Source: Dicyema japonicum
Taxonomy: Eukaryota > Dicyemida > Rhombozoa > Dicyemidae
Direction of reading: 5' to 3'
Length of the DNA: 62,696 nt
Assembly (NCBI GenBank): GCA_011109175.1
Contig: RDEW01000049.1
Coordinates: 245,377-308,072 of the forward strand
Within the stretch, counting starts at the first letter, position 1, and every line of letters begins with the position of its first letter. The position numbers were made by a program, and so were the translations under genes. The notes under the pieces are model-generated. The model was not told the origin of the DNA, searched no databases, and saw nothing but the letters and a program-made list of their open reading frames with translations. This document shows positions 49,745 through 61,240 of the stretch, piece after piece.

Positions 49745-50596
49745 TCACTGAGAATGCCTAAGAGTAGTGGCAGGCTGTCTCGATTGCAACCCATAATAAG
49801 CAGCCGACAAAAGTTGATTAGAATACCCCATCTGCTGGTACGCCAACTCATCCATAGTGGCTCGACTGTAACCTCCGGTATCCAACTTAAACGCAAACTG
49901 GAAGAACAGCTGCTTAGAATAATGATTCCAATGAGTCCAAAATGTCTTGTAGTCCTTGTCCACCTCCCTACTTGGCACCTTAAAAGCTATCGTCTCATAA
50001 GGCTCCGCAGCAAAGAGTAAGTACTGCCAGGCCTTGTCTGGAGGTTCCACCCGCTGCTCGTAGGCCGACATAAATCGGTGTCTCGGGGAGATCCCGTCCA
50101 CAATTTCGGGGTAATCTATCTGGAACAACAAGCTCTGTTGCCCAGTCTCTGGGTCTCTCTGTTTGGTCACTAAAAATTAAAAGAACTCTTCACCCTTGTA
50201 ACCAGGACGCCCTATAGTCACGAATTTTCTGATTTCCACAGGCATTTGTACCACTGAAGGCATGGGAGCATCCACCTGAGAGTCTTTGAAGGCTCTCTCA
50301 CCACTAAAGTAAAAGGATCGTGGTTACAGGTTCGCCTGGTGCTTTTTCCCCTGAGTGTGAGTGAGGTAACTGGCCTCATTGGAGTGGATGGTTAGGCAGA
50401 GTTTGCATTCGAAGGTCCCCAGGTGATTTTTCATGAAATAGGGATCCTTTAATGGTTGAAGAAATTATACCTTGTCTAAGTCAATAGTTTCCATTGCAAG
50501 AAGTCGAAGTCTCTCTCTTCTGTCTCTGTTGGCATCTGAGGCACTAGCAACTCCACCAGATCCAGTGTTTGCGCCTGGACGATGTTGGAAATCCAT
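49745..50596 (-). CDS. SF3A2: splicing factor 3A subunit 2
   Basis: U2 snRNP SF3a subunit, needed for A-complex formation. ATG 50596 opens MDFQHRPGANTGSGGVAS. A 24-nt intron follows IDLDK, then DPYFMKNHLG and the matrin-type C2H2 zinc finger CKLCLTIHSNEASYLTHTQG before KKH. Two more 24-nt introns, then KFVTIGRPGYKVTKQRD and the C-terminal SF3A2 core (SLLFQIDYPEIVDGISPRHR, EPYETIAFKVPSRE, FWTHWN). About 259 aa. It ends soon after (PATTLRHSQ), without the long proline repeat of vertebrate SF3A2. All introns GT-AG. Confidence 0.92.
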
Positions 50597-51200
50597 AATG
50601 CAAGAAACAACAATATTTAAATAAATTATTATTATTTTTAATTAATAATAATATTTAATTAAAATTATATTATTAAATAAGTATTTTACGACTAAGATTT
50701 ACGTAAATCATTTTTTATTTGCAAACGAGTTACAATTCTACTTGAATCCTTCGCTATGGTACGCATCAGGCTATTCCCTTCAAACAGAAGATTGACGCAT
50801 TCTGCTCCCTCCCTGACTATAAAGAGAAAACAAACCCCATGCTCCAACAACGTAAAAATATGGGAGTCACTATCTAGTTTCTACTGACTTTCTAGAGACA
50901 TGTAGATAATATGCCATCCTATTGGCAAAGTAAATTCAATTTTATGAAGGCACTTTTTGGACAGGATCTACGGATTCACCAAACATGCACCTATAGAGGA
51001 CCAAGGATTTCCATTTCTTAGTTACAGGAACTTTAAAGAAGTTTTCCGCCCAGTACAAGACCTCATCCTCTTTATGACCTTAAGTTGCCGCACAGTTCAT
51101 CGCTATGAGGTTCTGTTTTTACAACGATTACAGAAAGTCGAATGATCTAGGGAAGAACACCAAGTCGAAATGAGGTGACTACTGAAAGAGGCCACAATCA
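50597..51200. other. gene-free stretch upstream of SF3A2
   Basis: No gene. About 51120-51190 shares blocks (TCTAGGGAAGAAC and GGTGACTACTGA-like) with 57215-57250, a dispersed repeat. Confidence 0.4.
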
Positions 51201-51244
51201 CTTAACGCACGCGCTTCCTTTTAATTGGTGATTTCTTGATTTTT

Positions 51245-51990
51245 AATAATTATAGAAAATTCTTCATCACATTCAGCTACGGCTGTGGAGTATCCCCCTC
51301 GGAGTTAATGCCCCACTGAACGTCAACTATTCACATCCTTGGCAATATCTCTTCCTTGGTCAAATGAATGTCGGTCGGCCTAGATCTTCCCCAATCGATT
51401 TCTCGTGTAAGCACGAGAGGAGGTACTTCCGGGCCGTGGTAAGTACTTGGTCTTTCTTGAATATACTAGGGATATCGCTGTTTGAGATCAGCATTTGGAG
51501 CACAGAAACCCTCAGAAGATCCATAAGCAAGGCAGTTATGACCAAGCTTTATTCATAGACAAAACAAGATCACTTGGGTCTCCTCTAATCCTGTCGAATT
51601 GTTAGGATCCACCTACTTACTCACCACTCATATAGACTAGTTACCCCCACATAGACCAACAAATACTAAAATTCAGACTTTGCGACCGTCCTTAAAAATT
51701 TTATAGGTCACTCCCTAAAGGGATAATTTGATGTATAACTAAGCAACTTCTCATACCCCCTGTTCTGAGATACACTGGGATCACTCGGGTTTGAAAGGAG
51801 AGGCACGAGGATAGTCTGGGTCGTAGCTTCGGGGGAGGAATTGCATAACTCTCATTTACAGGTGCAATGGAAAGCTTTGCCCAAAAGATGACCCGAGTAT
51901 GTTGATTTGATTGAAGACTTTGTACATTGCTCCCCCACCAGAAGTTAAGGCAAAAATGATGTAGTCATGAAAACTTAGAAATTCAAACAT
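51245..51990 (-). CDS. candidate gene 36 bp downstream of malectin
   Basis: Unassigned. ATG 51990 opens MFEFLSFHDYIIFALTSGGG and runs 44 codons. Plausible 20-33 nt introns then lead to YDPDYPRASPFKPE, YEKLLSYTSNYPFR, IRGDPSDLVLSMNKAW, and the longer frame 51360-51545 (LLRVSVLQMLISNSDIPSIF, KYLLSCLHEKSIGEDLGRP, HLTKEEILP). I could not join every exon without ambiguity and recognise no family. Confidence 0.35.
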
Positions 51991-52026
51991 CCCCCAAAAT
52001 AAACAGGAAACAACAAATAGTAAAGT

Positions 52027-52872
52027 TCACATTCTTCTAACCAGGAAAAAAGCCGACAAAACAACAATGAGGACTGTTCCCACCAAAACCATCCAGGAGC
52101 CTCCCCCATATGGGTTACTCACACCAATATTCCCAAAGTTGTAATTAAACTGAGGAGCAGGTTCACTTTCAATGTCCCCAGCAGAGTCAAAACCGTCGTA
52201 ATCAACAATGAGTGGGGGAAGGTTGACGACATCAGCAAGAGTCCCCCGCATAATATACATAGCGTTGATCTTGGGGTTATCTATAAACAACTAGAGGTAA
52301 TCAGGGTCACTTACCGTCATGAACTTCACCAGTAACTCTCCGTTATAGGGACGAACGTCATGGTTCAAAGATAGTTGGTCTCCGCGGATCGAAAATTCAA
52401 CGGCAACATCATGGGCGGTGGCAAACCCGACCTCTTTGAAAATGTCGAGCTCATTGATGACCACAAAGTCGTTCAGAGCCACGGAAAACACCTGAAACGT
52501 AAAAAGAGACTAAACCTTCTGACCCACTTGGGTGAAGTACACCTCTGAGAATTTGAACACGATTACGTAATCCCCGTCTTCCGCGAGAGTCACGGAATAT
52601 TCGAAATCCTCGGTGGAATACCTCTCAGTTTGATAAAGTTGGGTATCACTGGGATCAGTGGTTCGTTTTATGAAAAAATTAGACCCGTGGTCGGATGCAA
52701 CCCCATAAGTGTTGTAATCAGCAGAATAATAGACTCCGGCACTGTCGGTGATTTCGGGTCCCCCACAATTAACTGACCAGACGACATCACTAGGATCTAA
52801 CGACTTTGTTTGTGAAACAATAATCAATGACAGCAAAATCATAGAATTTAAACTCATTAAAAGAAGTGACAT
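52027..52872 (-). CDS. MLEC: malectin (ER diglucose-binding lectin)
   Basis: ER membrane protein that binds Glc2-N-glycans on new glycoproteins. ATG 52872; signal peptide (MSLLLMSLNSMILLSLIIVS). The malectin domain begins DVVWSVNCGGPEI and includes LYQTERYSTEDFEYSV, then YVIVFKFSEVYFTQVGQK. A 24-nt intron comes next, then FSVALNDFVVINELDIF and GFATAHDVAVEFSIRG. A second 24-nt intron (GTAAGTGACC...CTAG) precedes LFIDNPKINAMYIMRGTLAD. A short acidic linker leads to NPYGGG and a C-terminal helix (WMVLVGTVLIVVLSAFFLV) ending RRM. Order and length match animal malectin; the tail is short like the vertebrate protein's. Confidence 0.93.
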
Positions 52873-53330
52873 AAATAATTTATTTATTTAATTTTTTAAT
52901 TTAAATTAATTAGTCCTGTAGCGTTTGAAACAGATAAACGGTTTTATTTCTAAGAGAAGCATCCAAAGACTCGATGATAACAAAATACTACACCGGCCTC
53001 TTTCTTCCAATAGACCAATCAGAATCCTCTCTTCCGAGGGTCGTCCGAGTAAACCTGGCTCGTCTCTACCAACGTATGATGTCCTCTGTCCCTTGTGGGC
53101 ACCACTCCTCTCTACCGACGTACGATATCCTCTGTCCCTTTTGCAAACTCTAAGTGTTGACAACAAACCACCTATTTGAATGTCATAAATTAGCACAACG
53201 TTTGTCTACAATGCCGGGACTGACCGATCTATGGGAGTGAAAGGCATTTTCTGCGTCCTATTTAAAAGCTGCTGGCCTACTACAAATAATTGAGGCTGGG
53301 GTTACTTAACTAACTACCAAGAAAATTGTT
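52873..53330 (+). mobile_element. LINE 3' end with a zinc-knuckle-like block
   Basis: Plus strand near 53130-53230 reads LCPFCKL and HLFECHKLAQRLS, the CCHC-like end of a non-LTR polyprotein. A 54-bp segment (CTCTCTACCRACGTAYGATR-type) is tandemly repeated within. 53190-53330 recurs inverted at 58640-58800, so this is the 3' region of a dispersed LINE. Confidence 0.6.
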
Positions 53331-55199
53331 TGGTAGTTGCTTGGTGGGGAAATAAGTAGGCTCTGTTAGCTACAAATGAAGGCAGGTTTCTCCAATAGCA
53401 AGTGACTCACATAAAAACCAGACCCATCTTGCTTTTTGACGACCTGAAGACGTGTCACCTTCGAGTTCTGCACAGAATCAAATATACCTGTCGGATCTAT
53501 GCGAGCGTCTACTTTTGGGTGTAACGTTTTTTATCCACCGGTTTTTTTCACTCGAAGGGGGGTAAATAAATTAATTAGTGAAATTAATAAAAAATCTAGT
53601 CAAAGTAATTGGCCACGTGTTATTCTTTAAGAACTTCTTTACTATGGACATGTACCTTTCGACTCGATCTGTTACAATATGGACTAGAGGGGAACTAATA
53701 AACTTTTAAAGACGGCTAATTATGAGAATCTTCTATTTCTATGGTTAACGAGGCCTAAAATATTCGCATTCATAAACGACACCTGGGTCACTTAAACGAT
53801 AACTTGATGACAATAACCAATGAGAGACCCTATCCTTAGGAGTAACATAGGGGCCTGATCCAAAGTGATCAGGAAACCACCCGACCCCAAAGAGCTTGTG
53901 TAGGCTCAAAAGAGGAACGACAAGCTGGGAGTCTGGATCAAATAGGTCAACTGACCAATATAATATTGATTGCTAATATTGGCTGATGATTAGGTTGATT
54001 CCCTCTTGACGCGTTTATTGGGGAACTGACAGACCTAATGATTTCCTCCTTCCTCCTCTGGGAGGATTTGTGCCATAGGATTCGAATCTAGAACATCGGT
54101 GTATATTGCAATTCTTTAATTCGGAAACAATGTTTTCGAATCCTCCATTGTGTCTGTCCGAGGGGAGGGAGGTTGCCCCAATGAATGCATATATCCGATG
54201 GAAGCAAATTTTGTAATGATTCTCTTGCAAGTTACTGTACATTTAACCACCGAATATAAGTCTATTTATTAAGGATGAAGCGGGAGACAGTTGAAATACC
54301 ATGGGTCCCATTTCCAGGGCCTGGACTCCTCACTAATGTCCCCCCGTCGATTATTCATTTTCAGCAAGTTGGAGATATGAAGTCAGCTGTTTCCCCAACA
54401 GCAGCCCTCACTGGTCTCAACGTCGGACCTCATACTTGTAGTGGATCGCCTCTTCTTCAACATCCAGGGTTCTCCATCATGTCGGTATGGCAAATTATTT
54501 CTTATAAATTGAAAAATATGTTAAAAATCGATTAGAAGTTCAAAATAAATCACGAAATGTTTTTTATACCGCGCTTTGACCCTGACAATAATGGAGCTAT
54601 TGGTGGCCGAAGACATTCAATCCGCATTTCGTGAGCATATATGTGATTCCCAAAGAACGCCTAACATATATGAAGGGGCTATTAAGAAGAGTCGGGATCA
54701 CCCAATAGCAGTGTTTTTCTCAAATAAGAATCATGATCCAAGCGGATAATCTGTTCAAAGTCTTAGCATCAAGCAGTCTTTCTCAGTATTCAAGGCTTGA
54801 GAGTGGTTTTCAGTCCTAATCCGCTCTTGGTGGTGATGACTATGAATAGTGTGGTAAATAGTAAAACCACGATATCTTAATCAAAGAAAATAGATTCAAA
54901 CTCATACTGAGGGAAGCTTAATGTAAGGTTATACCGATAAGCATACTGAGTTGGATCCCTTAAAATGTTGAGGCAAGGGTACCCATGCTACCTCAGGAAA
55001 GATCATCAAACTTTATTCGAACTCTTTTCCTTGGAACTCAAGTGGAGAGTCCACAGACAGCCAGATGCCAAGGTCTATTAATATTGTCTTCACCATGAAC
55101 AAGTGACACACAGAACTAGAAGTACAAAGAGTACCCGCGTGGTTATAATTATTATTTTCAAAAATCAATTCCATGTTTAATATAAAATAACCCCCAACT
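53331..55199. other. gene-free stretch
   Basis: A minus frame at 54015-54242 and a plus frame at 54275-54535 have no family. 54080 (minus strand) has a box-B-like AGATTCGAATCC. Nothing else recognised. Confidence 0.35.
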
Positions 55200-55219
55200 A
55201 TAATTGCTCCATGATCACC

Positions 55220-55544
55220 GAGTTAAAGAAATGTATGGCATCAGCTGAATGATCCCAGACAAATAATTATGAAAGCGACGGGACAATCGGTCTTGGACCA
55301 GTCTCCATAACGGGCTTAAAATCTTCTATCTCTGATGGTCTTCTAGATATTTGATAAATAAGTCGTGGAAGAGATTGATTGGTAGCTTAGTCAATTTCAC
55401 AGATTTCCTTTGTTGTTCGAGTGTAAGTTCTCCAAGAGTCATGGAACCATTAGACAACTCCCAAGATAGTGGACAACTAATGCAAGTAATAAGGAAAAAC
55501 ACCCAACAATTAAACCAAAAATCCCGCCTAAATCCCAGAAGCAC
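55220..55544 (-). CDS. possible small secretory protein 33 bp downstream of PSMD6
   Basis: Open frame with a strongly hydrophobic start (WFNCWVFFLITCISCPLS), then GSMTLGELTLEQQRKSVKLT and LPINLFHDLFIKYLED. It has no upstream ATG (the frame opens at GTG). The downstream frames (EDFKPVMETGPRP, then WDHSADAIHFFNSVIMEQ) look like exons, but no GT-AG intron joins them cleanly. Not recognised. Confidence 0.3.
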
Positions 55545-55576
55545 TAGTCAAAAGAAACACGATTAATCAAAAAGAA

Positions 55577-56851
55577 TCACAAATTAATGACTCTACTCAA
55601 CTTTTGCATTCTATTAAGAAGTTTATCCCCCAATCGGACGATATTCTAAATAAACAATCCACTAAACCAGATAATGAACATTCCTATCATCCTTTCTAAC
55701 GGTTTCCACCGTCCCATCCACCTTGTTAATACTACACTGCAGCTTCCCACATCCCACATACATCGACAGCTCATCATCAATGTATTGCTCGGTCACTCCA
55801 AACAGATCAGCCATGTACCGAATGGAAAGGCTGGAGTAGGATTCCAATAGCTGCTTGTACGCCTTCAGCTTCACCTGACTCACATAGTGGGAGTAATGGG
55901 CCCTCATATACCGATCTCCCTTCATAAAAAGCTCCACACTTGCTGCCATCAAATTAACCACAACCCAAAGACTGGAAGAACTCCTTGTAGTTGCAGAAAT
56001 AGAAGGAGGAGAAGAAGGCCCTCGCCAGTGGGAGCTCGTGGAAAGCCTCCTGAATGTCAGAACAGTGTATTATCTAGAATGAAGAAGAAAGACCACATTT
56101 TTCTTCATCGCCGACCTGGTCATGGCCAGCATGTAGCAGAGGACGGTGTAGAAAATGAACTCTTTGAAGTCCATAAGCTCAGTGGAGGTGTAGGTGGCAA
56201 CTCCATCCTGAAACGACTTAGAGGCTCCTACGAAGTCCCTGATTGTCATTAGGTAGAGTCCCCTGTATATCTTCAACCTATTCCTCTGCTCCCAATCTCC
56301 AGCATCGTCCACAAATCTTAATTTGAGGGATTTTTTACTTTTGAGTCTTTGTAATCGACTTCTTCATCATCTGGCCGTCCATGTAGAAGAGGGCGATCCT
56401 CATTTTGAGAAAGTGGTACTGCAAATTCTGCCCCATCGTATTGGCCTTCTCTATGAGTCCGTCCAGGATGCTCAGGGAGAGGTCCTTGTCACCAATGGAG
56501 GCGTAATATTTGGCCTTCTTGTAGTTTAGCTGCTTTAATTCGACTTCACCGAGGTTTTCTGTGGCATATTCTATCTCCTTGTCAAGCTGGGAGATATATT
56601 GGCGGTTATTTTCGGTCATTTTTGCGAGGATATTCTCATCTAGTGGACAATTAAGTTCACTACAGGCAGTTTTATAGAAACCGGACATATCTGAGTGATT
56701 AGAAAGACTTACCATTGGAAATGATTGTGGTGTACAGTTCATCTTGAATGGACTTTCCATCCTCGTGAGTTACCCCGTTGGAAAGTTGGAATATCCACTT
56801 GGCCACTTTCAGATTAGGCACCTTCTCTGCGATCTCCTCACTTACAGCCAT
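55577..56851 (-). CDS. PSMD6: 26S proteasome lid subunit Rpn7
   Basis: PCI-domain scaffold of the 19S lid. ATG 56851 opens MAVSEEIAEKVPNLKVAKWI. A 22-nt intron follows IISN, then MSGFYKTACSELNCPLD and the helical repeats (EIEYATENLGEVELKQLNYK, FLKMRIALFYMDGQMM). Next come AGDWEQRNRLKIYRGLYLMT, then a 23-nt intron, then SDIQEAFHELPLARAFFSSF, FFQSL, a 22-nt intron, MKGDRYMRAHYSHYVSQVKL, and the PCI winged helix (YMADLFGVTEQYIDDELSMY). A last 22-nt intron leads to GDKLLNRMQKLSRVIN, exactly the family's end. Each intron restores the frame. TGA at 55579-55577. Confidence 0.93.
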
Positions 56852-56924
56852 AACGACAACACACTTTAATTTTATATTTTTATTTAATTTAATATTTTTT
56901 TATTTTATTATTATTATTTCTTAT

Positions 56925-57010
56925 GGATTACGCATCTACGAGGCCTCCTGGCTTGACGAGTGACCCCGTCATCTGATACCTCACTTCCTAACCGGATTGT
57001 CTAAAGGGCC
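56925..57010 (+). mobile_element. SINE-A fragment
   Basis: CGCATCTACGAGGCCTCCTG, then GACGAGTGACCCCGTCATCT and ACCGGATTGTCTAAA, matching the body of the copy at 59975-60245. Confidence 0.75.
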
Positions 57011-58639
57011 TTAATGGAATCAAGAGAAAACAAAGTCAAGAATATGTCCCCTTCCAACGATTAGCTATCATAGCTGTTATTTACACTAAAAAAAAGTGCG
57101 TTTCCGCCTCTATGAAAGACCCTACCCCTTTTAAGACTCTAGTCAAGGGGACTAGCCCACAGTTCAACTCATATAAGCCACTACTTTACAACGATAATAC
57201 TGAGAGTATTAGAGATCTAGGAAAGAACAGGATGAGGAGACTACTGAGAAAGATCGAGATTACCTATTACCTGCTTTCACTTAATTATTTCCGGGTCTTA
57301 TAATAATAACCACGTGGGGACTCTTTTTGATTTGAGTTTATTCCACTGAGAAAGATCGAGATTACCTATTACCTGCTTTCACTTAATTATTTCCGGGTCT
57401 TATAATAATAACCACGTGGGGACTTTTTTTGATTTGAGTTTATTCCTCGTAGCGCAGACCTGACGTTATCTCTCACATAACAGCAAAAAAACTTTTACCC
57501 TTTCCCAATTTGGCACTTTGGTAGAACACGCTCTTCGCGATCAAATCATGAATTCAGGGTTTCGAGGAAAGGCGGTTCTATATGATTGTGTTAGTACTCA
57601 CATGTCACTGGTTGAAAGGAGTTGAACCTTTCACGTGGGTCACTGGAGAATATCTATCACATTGTTATTATTATATTCTGTTTCGGGAATTTAAGATAAC
57701 CTGGGTGGAAGTCACGTGTCTCAATCCTATATAAACTCGTATATACAACCCCTTTGCTTTCTCTTTTTACTTTATAATTCAGGGACTGACCAATAATCTA
57801 AAAAACCATGGCAATCTAGAAATCTCTAGGAAATGGTGGAGATTCTTGTCGAGTCACTTTCGACGAGGGCTGGATTCTTTATACCAATATGGTGGATGTA
57901 ATCCCTTGTCCCCATCATTGTATTGTGCTTTGGAGACATCGAATATGAATATCGTTACTAAAGGAACTGTCTGATAAGCCATCTTGGGTTCCAACGTATG
58001 AGGCACATAAGTTGATGGGCAATGTAGGAACACATGGGGTCAGACAGATCATCGTAATGAACTCTTAAAGGACTTCTACTATGTCTCTGACTTAAGCAAT
58101 GTCTGGTATTTGGTATGGTATTTCTCTGTCACGATAAAAATGAACTTTCTACCAAAGTCAGGATCGATAGTCTAGGATATTCTAAACCGAATAAAGTAGT
58201 GGAATTAGTGCTAAAATCAGAAACAATGTCTTGTTGTCCTCTAGAAAAATTTTCATAACATACATTGTGAGATCTTTCACCAGTGATAAGAGAGGTGACT
58301 CAACATTCAAAAATCCCCGAGATCTAGCCGCTTTGAAAATCGGAGACTAAGGATTACAGACCATAATAATCCAGTTTGGTATAATAATTCTCATTTATAA
58401 GTAATCTATTTGAATACTGGCGGTTTATCCGGAGGCATTGGTAGAGAGGATTCTAATTGTTCGATTGGAGGGGGATCACAGAAAAGAATGGATATGGAAA
58501 TAAGGTGAGCAACAAATACTAATTTGTATGCAAGTCAGTTAATTTGGAGTTAAATGCCGTTTTTGCGAAGCTAATAATTCTGTTCGATGTCCCCAGGGAA
58601 AACTGGGGAGATCCAATCTGATCTTTGGATACGATATCT
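57011..58639. other. gene-free stretch
   Basis: 57228-57305 contains part of a direct duplication (77 bp or more: CACTGAGAAAGATCGAGATT...) repeated at 57342-57445. CACGTG at about 57311, 57414, 57632 and 57711. No gene seen. Confidence 0.4.
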
Positions 58640-59395
58640 TTAGTTAGTTAGTTAAGTAACCTCGGGCTTACTAACTCGTAGGGGACCAGCGGCTTTTAAG
58701 TAGGACGCAGCAAATGCCAGTCACTCCCATAGATTAATCAGTCTTCCCATTGTAGACGAACAATGTACTAATTCGCAACCTTCAAAAAGTTGATTTGTCA
58801 TCAACTTTGAGAGGTTGGGAATGGAACTTTTATATTATCCAGTTTACATACGTCAGTGGAGAGGGGGTGGTGCCCAACAGGTTTGCCATCACAAGAGATA
58901 CCAACTCGTATGCGACCTAGCCACAAGAAGAAAATAGGACTAAAAACCAAGCTTAAAATATACAAAGCTTTTTCTCATCCCAGTACTAACCTACAACTCT
59001 GGGATTTGGGGAATCTCTAAACGGGAAATGGACCGTCTTGACTCTTTCCACAGAGCTCAGCTCAAATCAGTAATCAAGATTAACTGGCCTATGAAGATCT
59101 CTAATGCAAACCTTTATAATAAATGCAATTACGGCGTGCTGTCAGATGATATTTTCAAATCAAGATGAAGCCTCTTTGGCCACGTGTTACGTCTAAATAA
59201 CCAGGTCCCCGCAAATGTCGCAATGGATAACTACTTCGCACACACAGGAGCCGGATTTCGCGGAAGGCCAAGAACGACACTTTTGACTATCCTGAACGAA
59301 GACCTATCGGCGGTTGGTATGAAACATACTTCGGCGGACGATCTGGACTACCTAAGAGAACTAGCGCGTAACAGAGGTACCTAAGAGAACTAATA
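58640..59395. mobile_element. LINE fragments: inverted 3' tail and a plus-strand C-terminus
   Basis: 58640-58800 is the inverse of the LINE 3' block at 53190-53330. On the plus strand, 58985-59390 reads the C-terminus of a non-LTR polyprotein: GISKREMDRLDSFHRAQLKS, INWPMKISNANLYNKCNYG, SLFGHVLRLNNQVPANVAMD, GRPRTTLLTILNEDL. One stop lies before SLFGH. This is the same protein type as 46520-46860. Confidence 0.8.
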
Positions 59396-59459
59396 AATAA
59401 CAGGCTGTTTACTAATTAAGTCAGAATTCGCTAATTGTTCTTTTTTGATTATTTCGCTG

Positions 59460-59565
59460 CTGTAATTTCCTGCCGAAGGTTCCACTCATAACTATGCTTT
59501 GGCTTGACGAGGGACACCGTCATCAGTGAACATTTCACTACGGAACTGGATCGTATATATAAAAA
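59460..59565 (+). mobile_element. SINE-A fragment
   Basis: GCCGAAGGTTCCACTCATAA, then GACGAGGGACACCGTCATCA and CACTACGGAACTGGATCGTA, matching the body of SINE-A. The head is missing. Confidence 0.75.
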
Positions 59566-59974
59566 CTATCCTAGAATAGGTATCACGTGTCTAAAAATAA
59601 CCAGGCTTCACTAAAAAGATTTTAAACTTTTTTCAGTATTTTTGAAGTCTGAAAAAAAGTTTCACTAAGAACAGGATTACAAGGTGTTCGAGATGAGAGG
59701 ATTTGTTCTCCTCAGGCGTCTGATGACTGAGCCGAATACCATAGAAGGTCTTTAGTTGCGGATGTGAGACGCAATTCAATTTGTCCGAATTTTCAAAAAC
59801 CGCAGTATTAAGGATTTCATGAATCATGTGAGCTTCCCGAGGGATTTCTACTAAAAAAGAGCTTGTAGTTTTTGGATCCCCAAGAACTGTATGTCCAATG
59901 AAAAGAGTTCTACATGACGAGCAACAACAATTCAATGAGATAGCCAGGCTTAGGGTGGACTGTATGTCCAATGA

Positions 59975-60245
59975 GATAGCCGGGTGGCATAGTGGTTAGG
60001 TGTCGGGCTTAAGTGGCTTAGGTTACAGGTTCGATTCTCGCTGCTGTTCACCTGGTGGAAGGTTCCACGCATCTACGATGCAGAAAAGGTTTGACGAGTG
60101 ACGCCGTCATCAGTGGATACTCACTGCGTAATTGGATTGTCTAGAAAGGACCCACACACAAGAAAAAGAAGTGAAGATCATTTTTTGGTTCTACGATTAG
60201 TTAAAATTAACTGTTCTTTACTTAAATAAAGTGTGCGTCCTGTCT
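59975..60245 (+). mobile_element. tRNA-derived SINE family A, most complete copy
   Basis: The head has a box A (GGTGGCATAGTGGTTAGGTG, fitting TRGYNNARNNG) and a box B (GGTTCGATTCTCGC), spaced like a tRNA. The body (GAAGGTTCCACGCATCTACG, GACGAGTGACGCCGTCATCA, GGATACTCACTGCG) and tail (ACTTAAATAAAGTGTGCGTC) follow. It reaches about 270 bp. Other copies: 4421-4665, 29790-29880, 33895-33960 (minus), 45925-46016, 48495-48560, 56925-57010, 59460-59565. Confidence 0.85.
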
Positions 60246-60522
60246 ATGCGGAGCTATAAATACTATGGCTCTTGTGAAAAGGCTTTAAAAAAAGCAACAA
60301 TTGGTTAAACTTGAAGGGGCTGGGAATTGATCGCTTTAAAAATTTTTCCAGCCAAGAACAAATGTCTCTTAAGTTAGGCGGATCCCACGACACCTCTAAG
60401 GACTTAATGAACCAAATAGAAGAATTCCTCGACTGAATAGGTAACGGTGTCATATACACACAGTGACAAACTTTACCATTTAAAAGTCAAAAATTTAAAA
60501 AAGTCAGATATTAATTCTTATG
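60246..60522. other. short gene-free spacer
   Basis: Nothing recognised; the minus open frame at 60244-60459 has no family match. Confidence 0.35.
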
Positions 60523-61240
60523 TTATGTTGTCAAATTAAGTCGTGTCCGACTCTTGGAGATCTCATGAACGAGTTTCCTCCACTCTCCCCGATCCGTTGC
60601 AATTTGGAGTAGCCTTGATATAGGCATTCCCGTGACGTCTTCCACCGTGGATAGCCACCGAGTCCTCGGTCGGCCAGGTCTTCTCTTCCCAGTAATATTG
60701 CTCAGCATAATGGTTCTTTCCAGTGAATCAGAGCGGACAACATGCCCAAAGAACGCCAATCTGTGTTTTACGATTCTTCCCTCTAGCGAAATGTCAATCT
60801 CTACCCGTTTGAGTACATCGATGTTTGTTATTTTGGAAGTCCAAGGGATTCTTAGTAACCTCCTCCAGCACCACAGCTCAAAAGCATCTATTTTTCGTAT
60901 ATCCGCCTTTTTCAATATCAATGATTCTGCGCCGTATAGAAAAACCGGGAACACGATTGCATTAACTAGTCTGCATTTCGGTCCTTAAGGAAATATCTTT
61001 GTTTTTCCAAATTCTATTCAATCTCTGGAAGGTGTCTCGTCCCATGGCAATTCGCCTCTTGATTTCCAAGCCTCCATCACCATTCCGATTAATTAGACAT
61101 CCCAGAAAGACAACATTATCGCAACTCTATAATTCTTAATTTTAATAATATCTGAATCCCCAGCATCATGAATGGCCATCACTGAAACTCTAGAGCGTTT
61201 CCCGCAGGCGATCCCTAGTTCGTTGTTGTTTCCCTTATAG
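60523..61240 (-). mobile_element. LINE reverse transcriptase C-terminal relic
   Basis: The minus frame at 60523-60954 (143 codons) is the end of an endonuclease/reverse-transcriptase LINE: VFLYGAESLILKKADIRKID, ELWCWRRLLRIPWTSKITN, HRLAFFGHVVRSDSLERTIM, GKRRPGRPRTRW. Above it, 60960-61130 adds the thumb-side block ([20 protein letters not shown], then FQRLNRIWKNKDISL) in a neighbouring frame. The well-preserved 143-codon frame suggests this is younger than the other LINE relics here. Confidence 0.85.

Noticed and set aside
59460-60120. Hammerhead ribozyme in SINE-A (the minus strand reads CTGATGACGG...CGTCAAAC)
   Set aside because: The CUGAUGA box is present, but the required GAAA after stem II is missing (CAAA/CAAG instead) in the copies compared, and no matching stem III with a cleavage site was seen.
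59975-60245. Functional tRNA gene
   Set aside because: Box A and box B are present but the acceptor and anticodon stems do not form, and many copies with a shared non-tRNA body exist, so it is a SINE.
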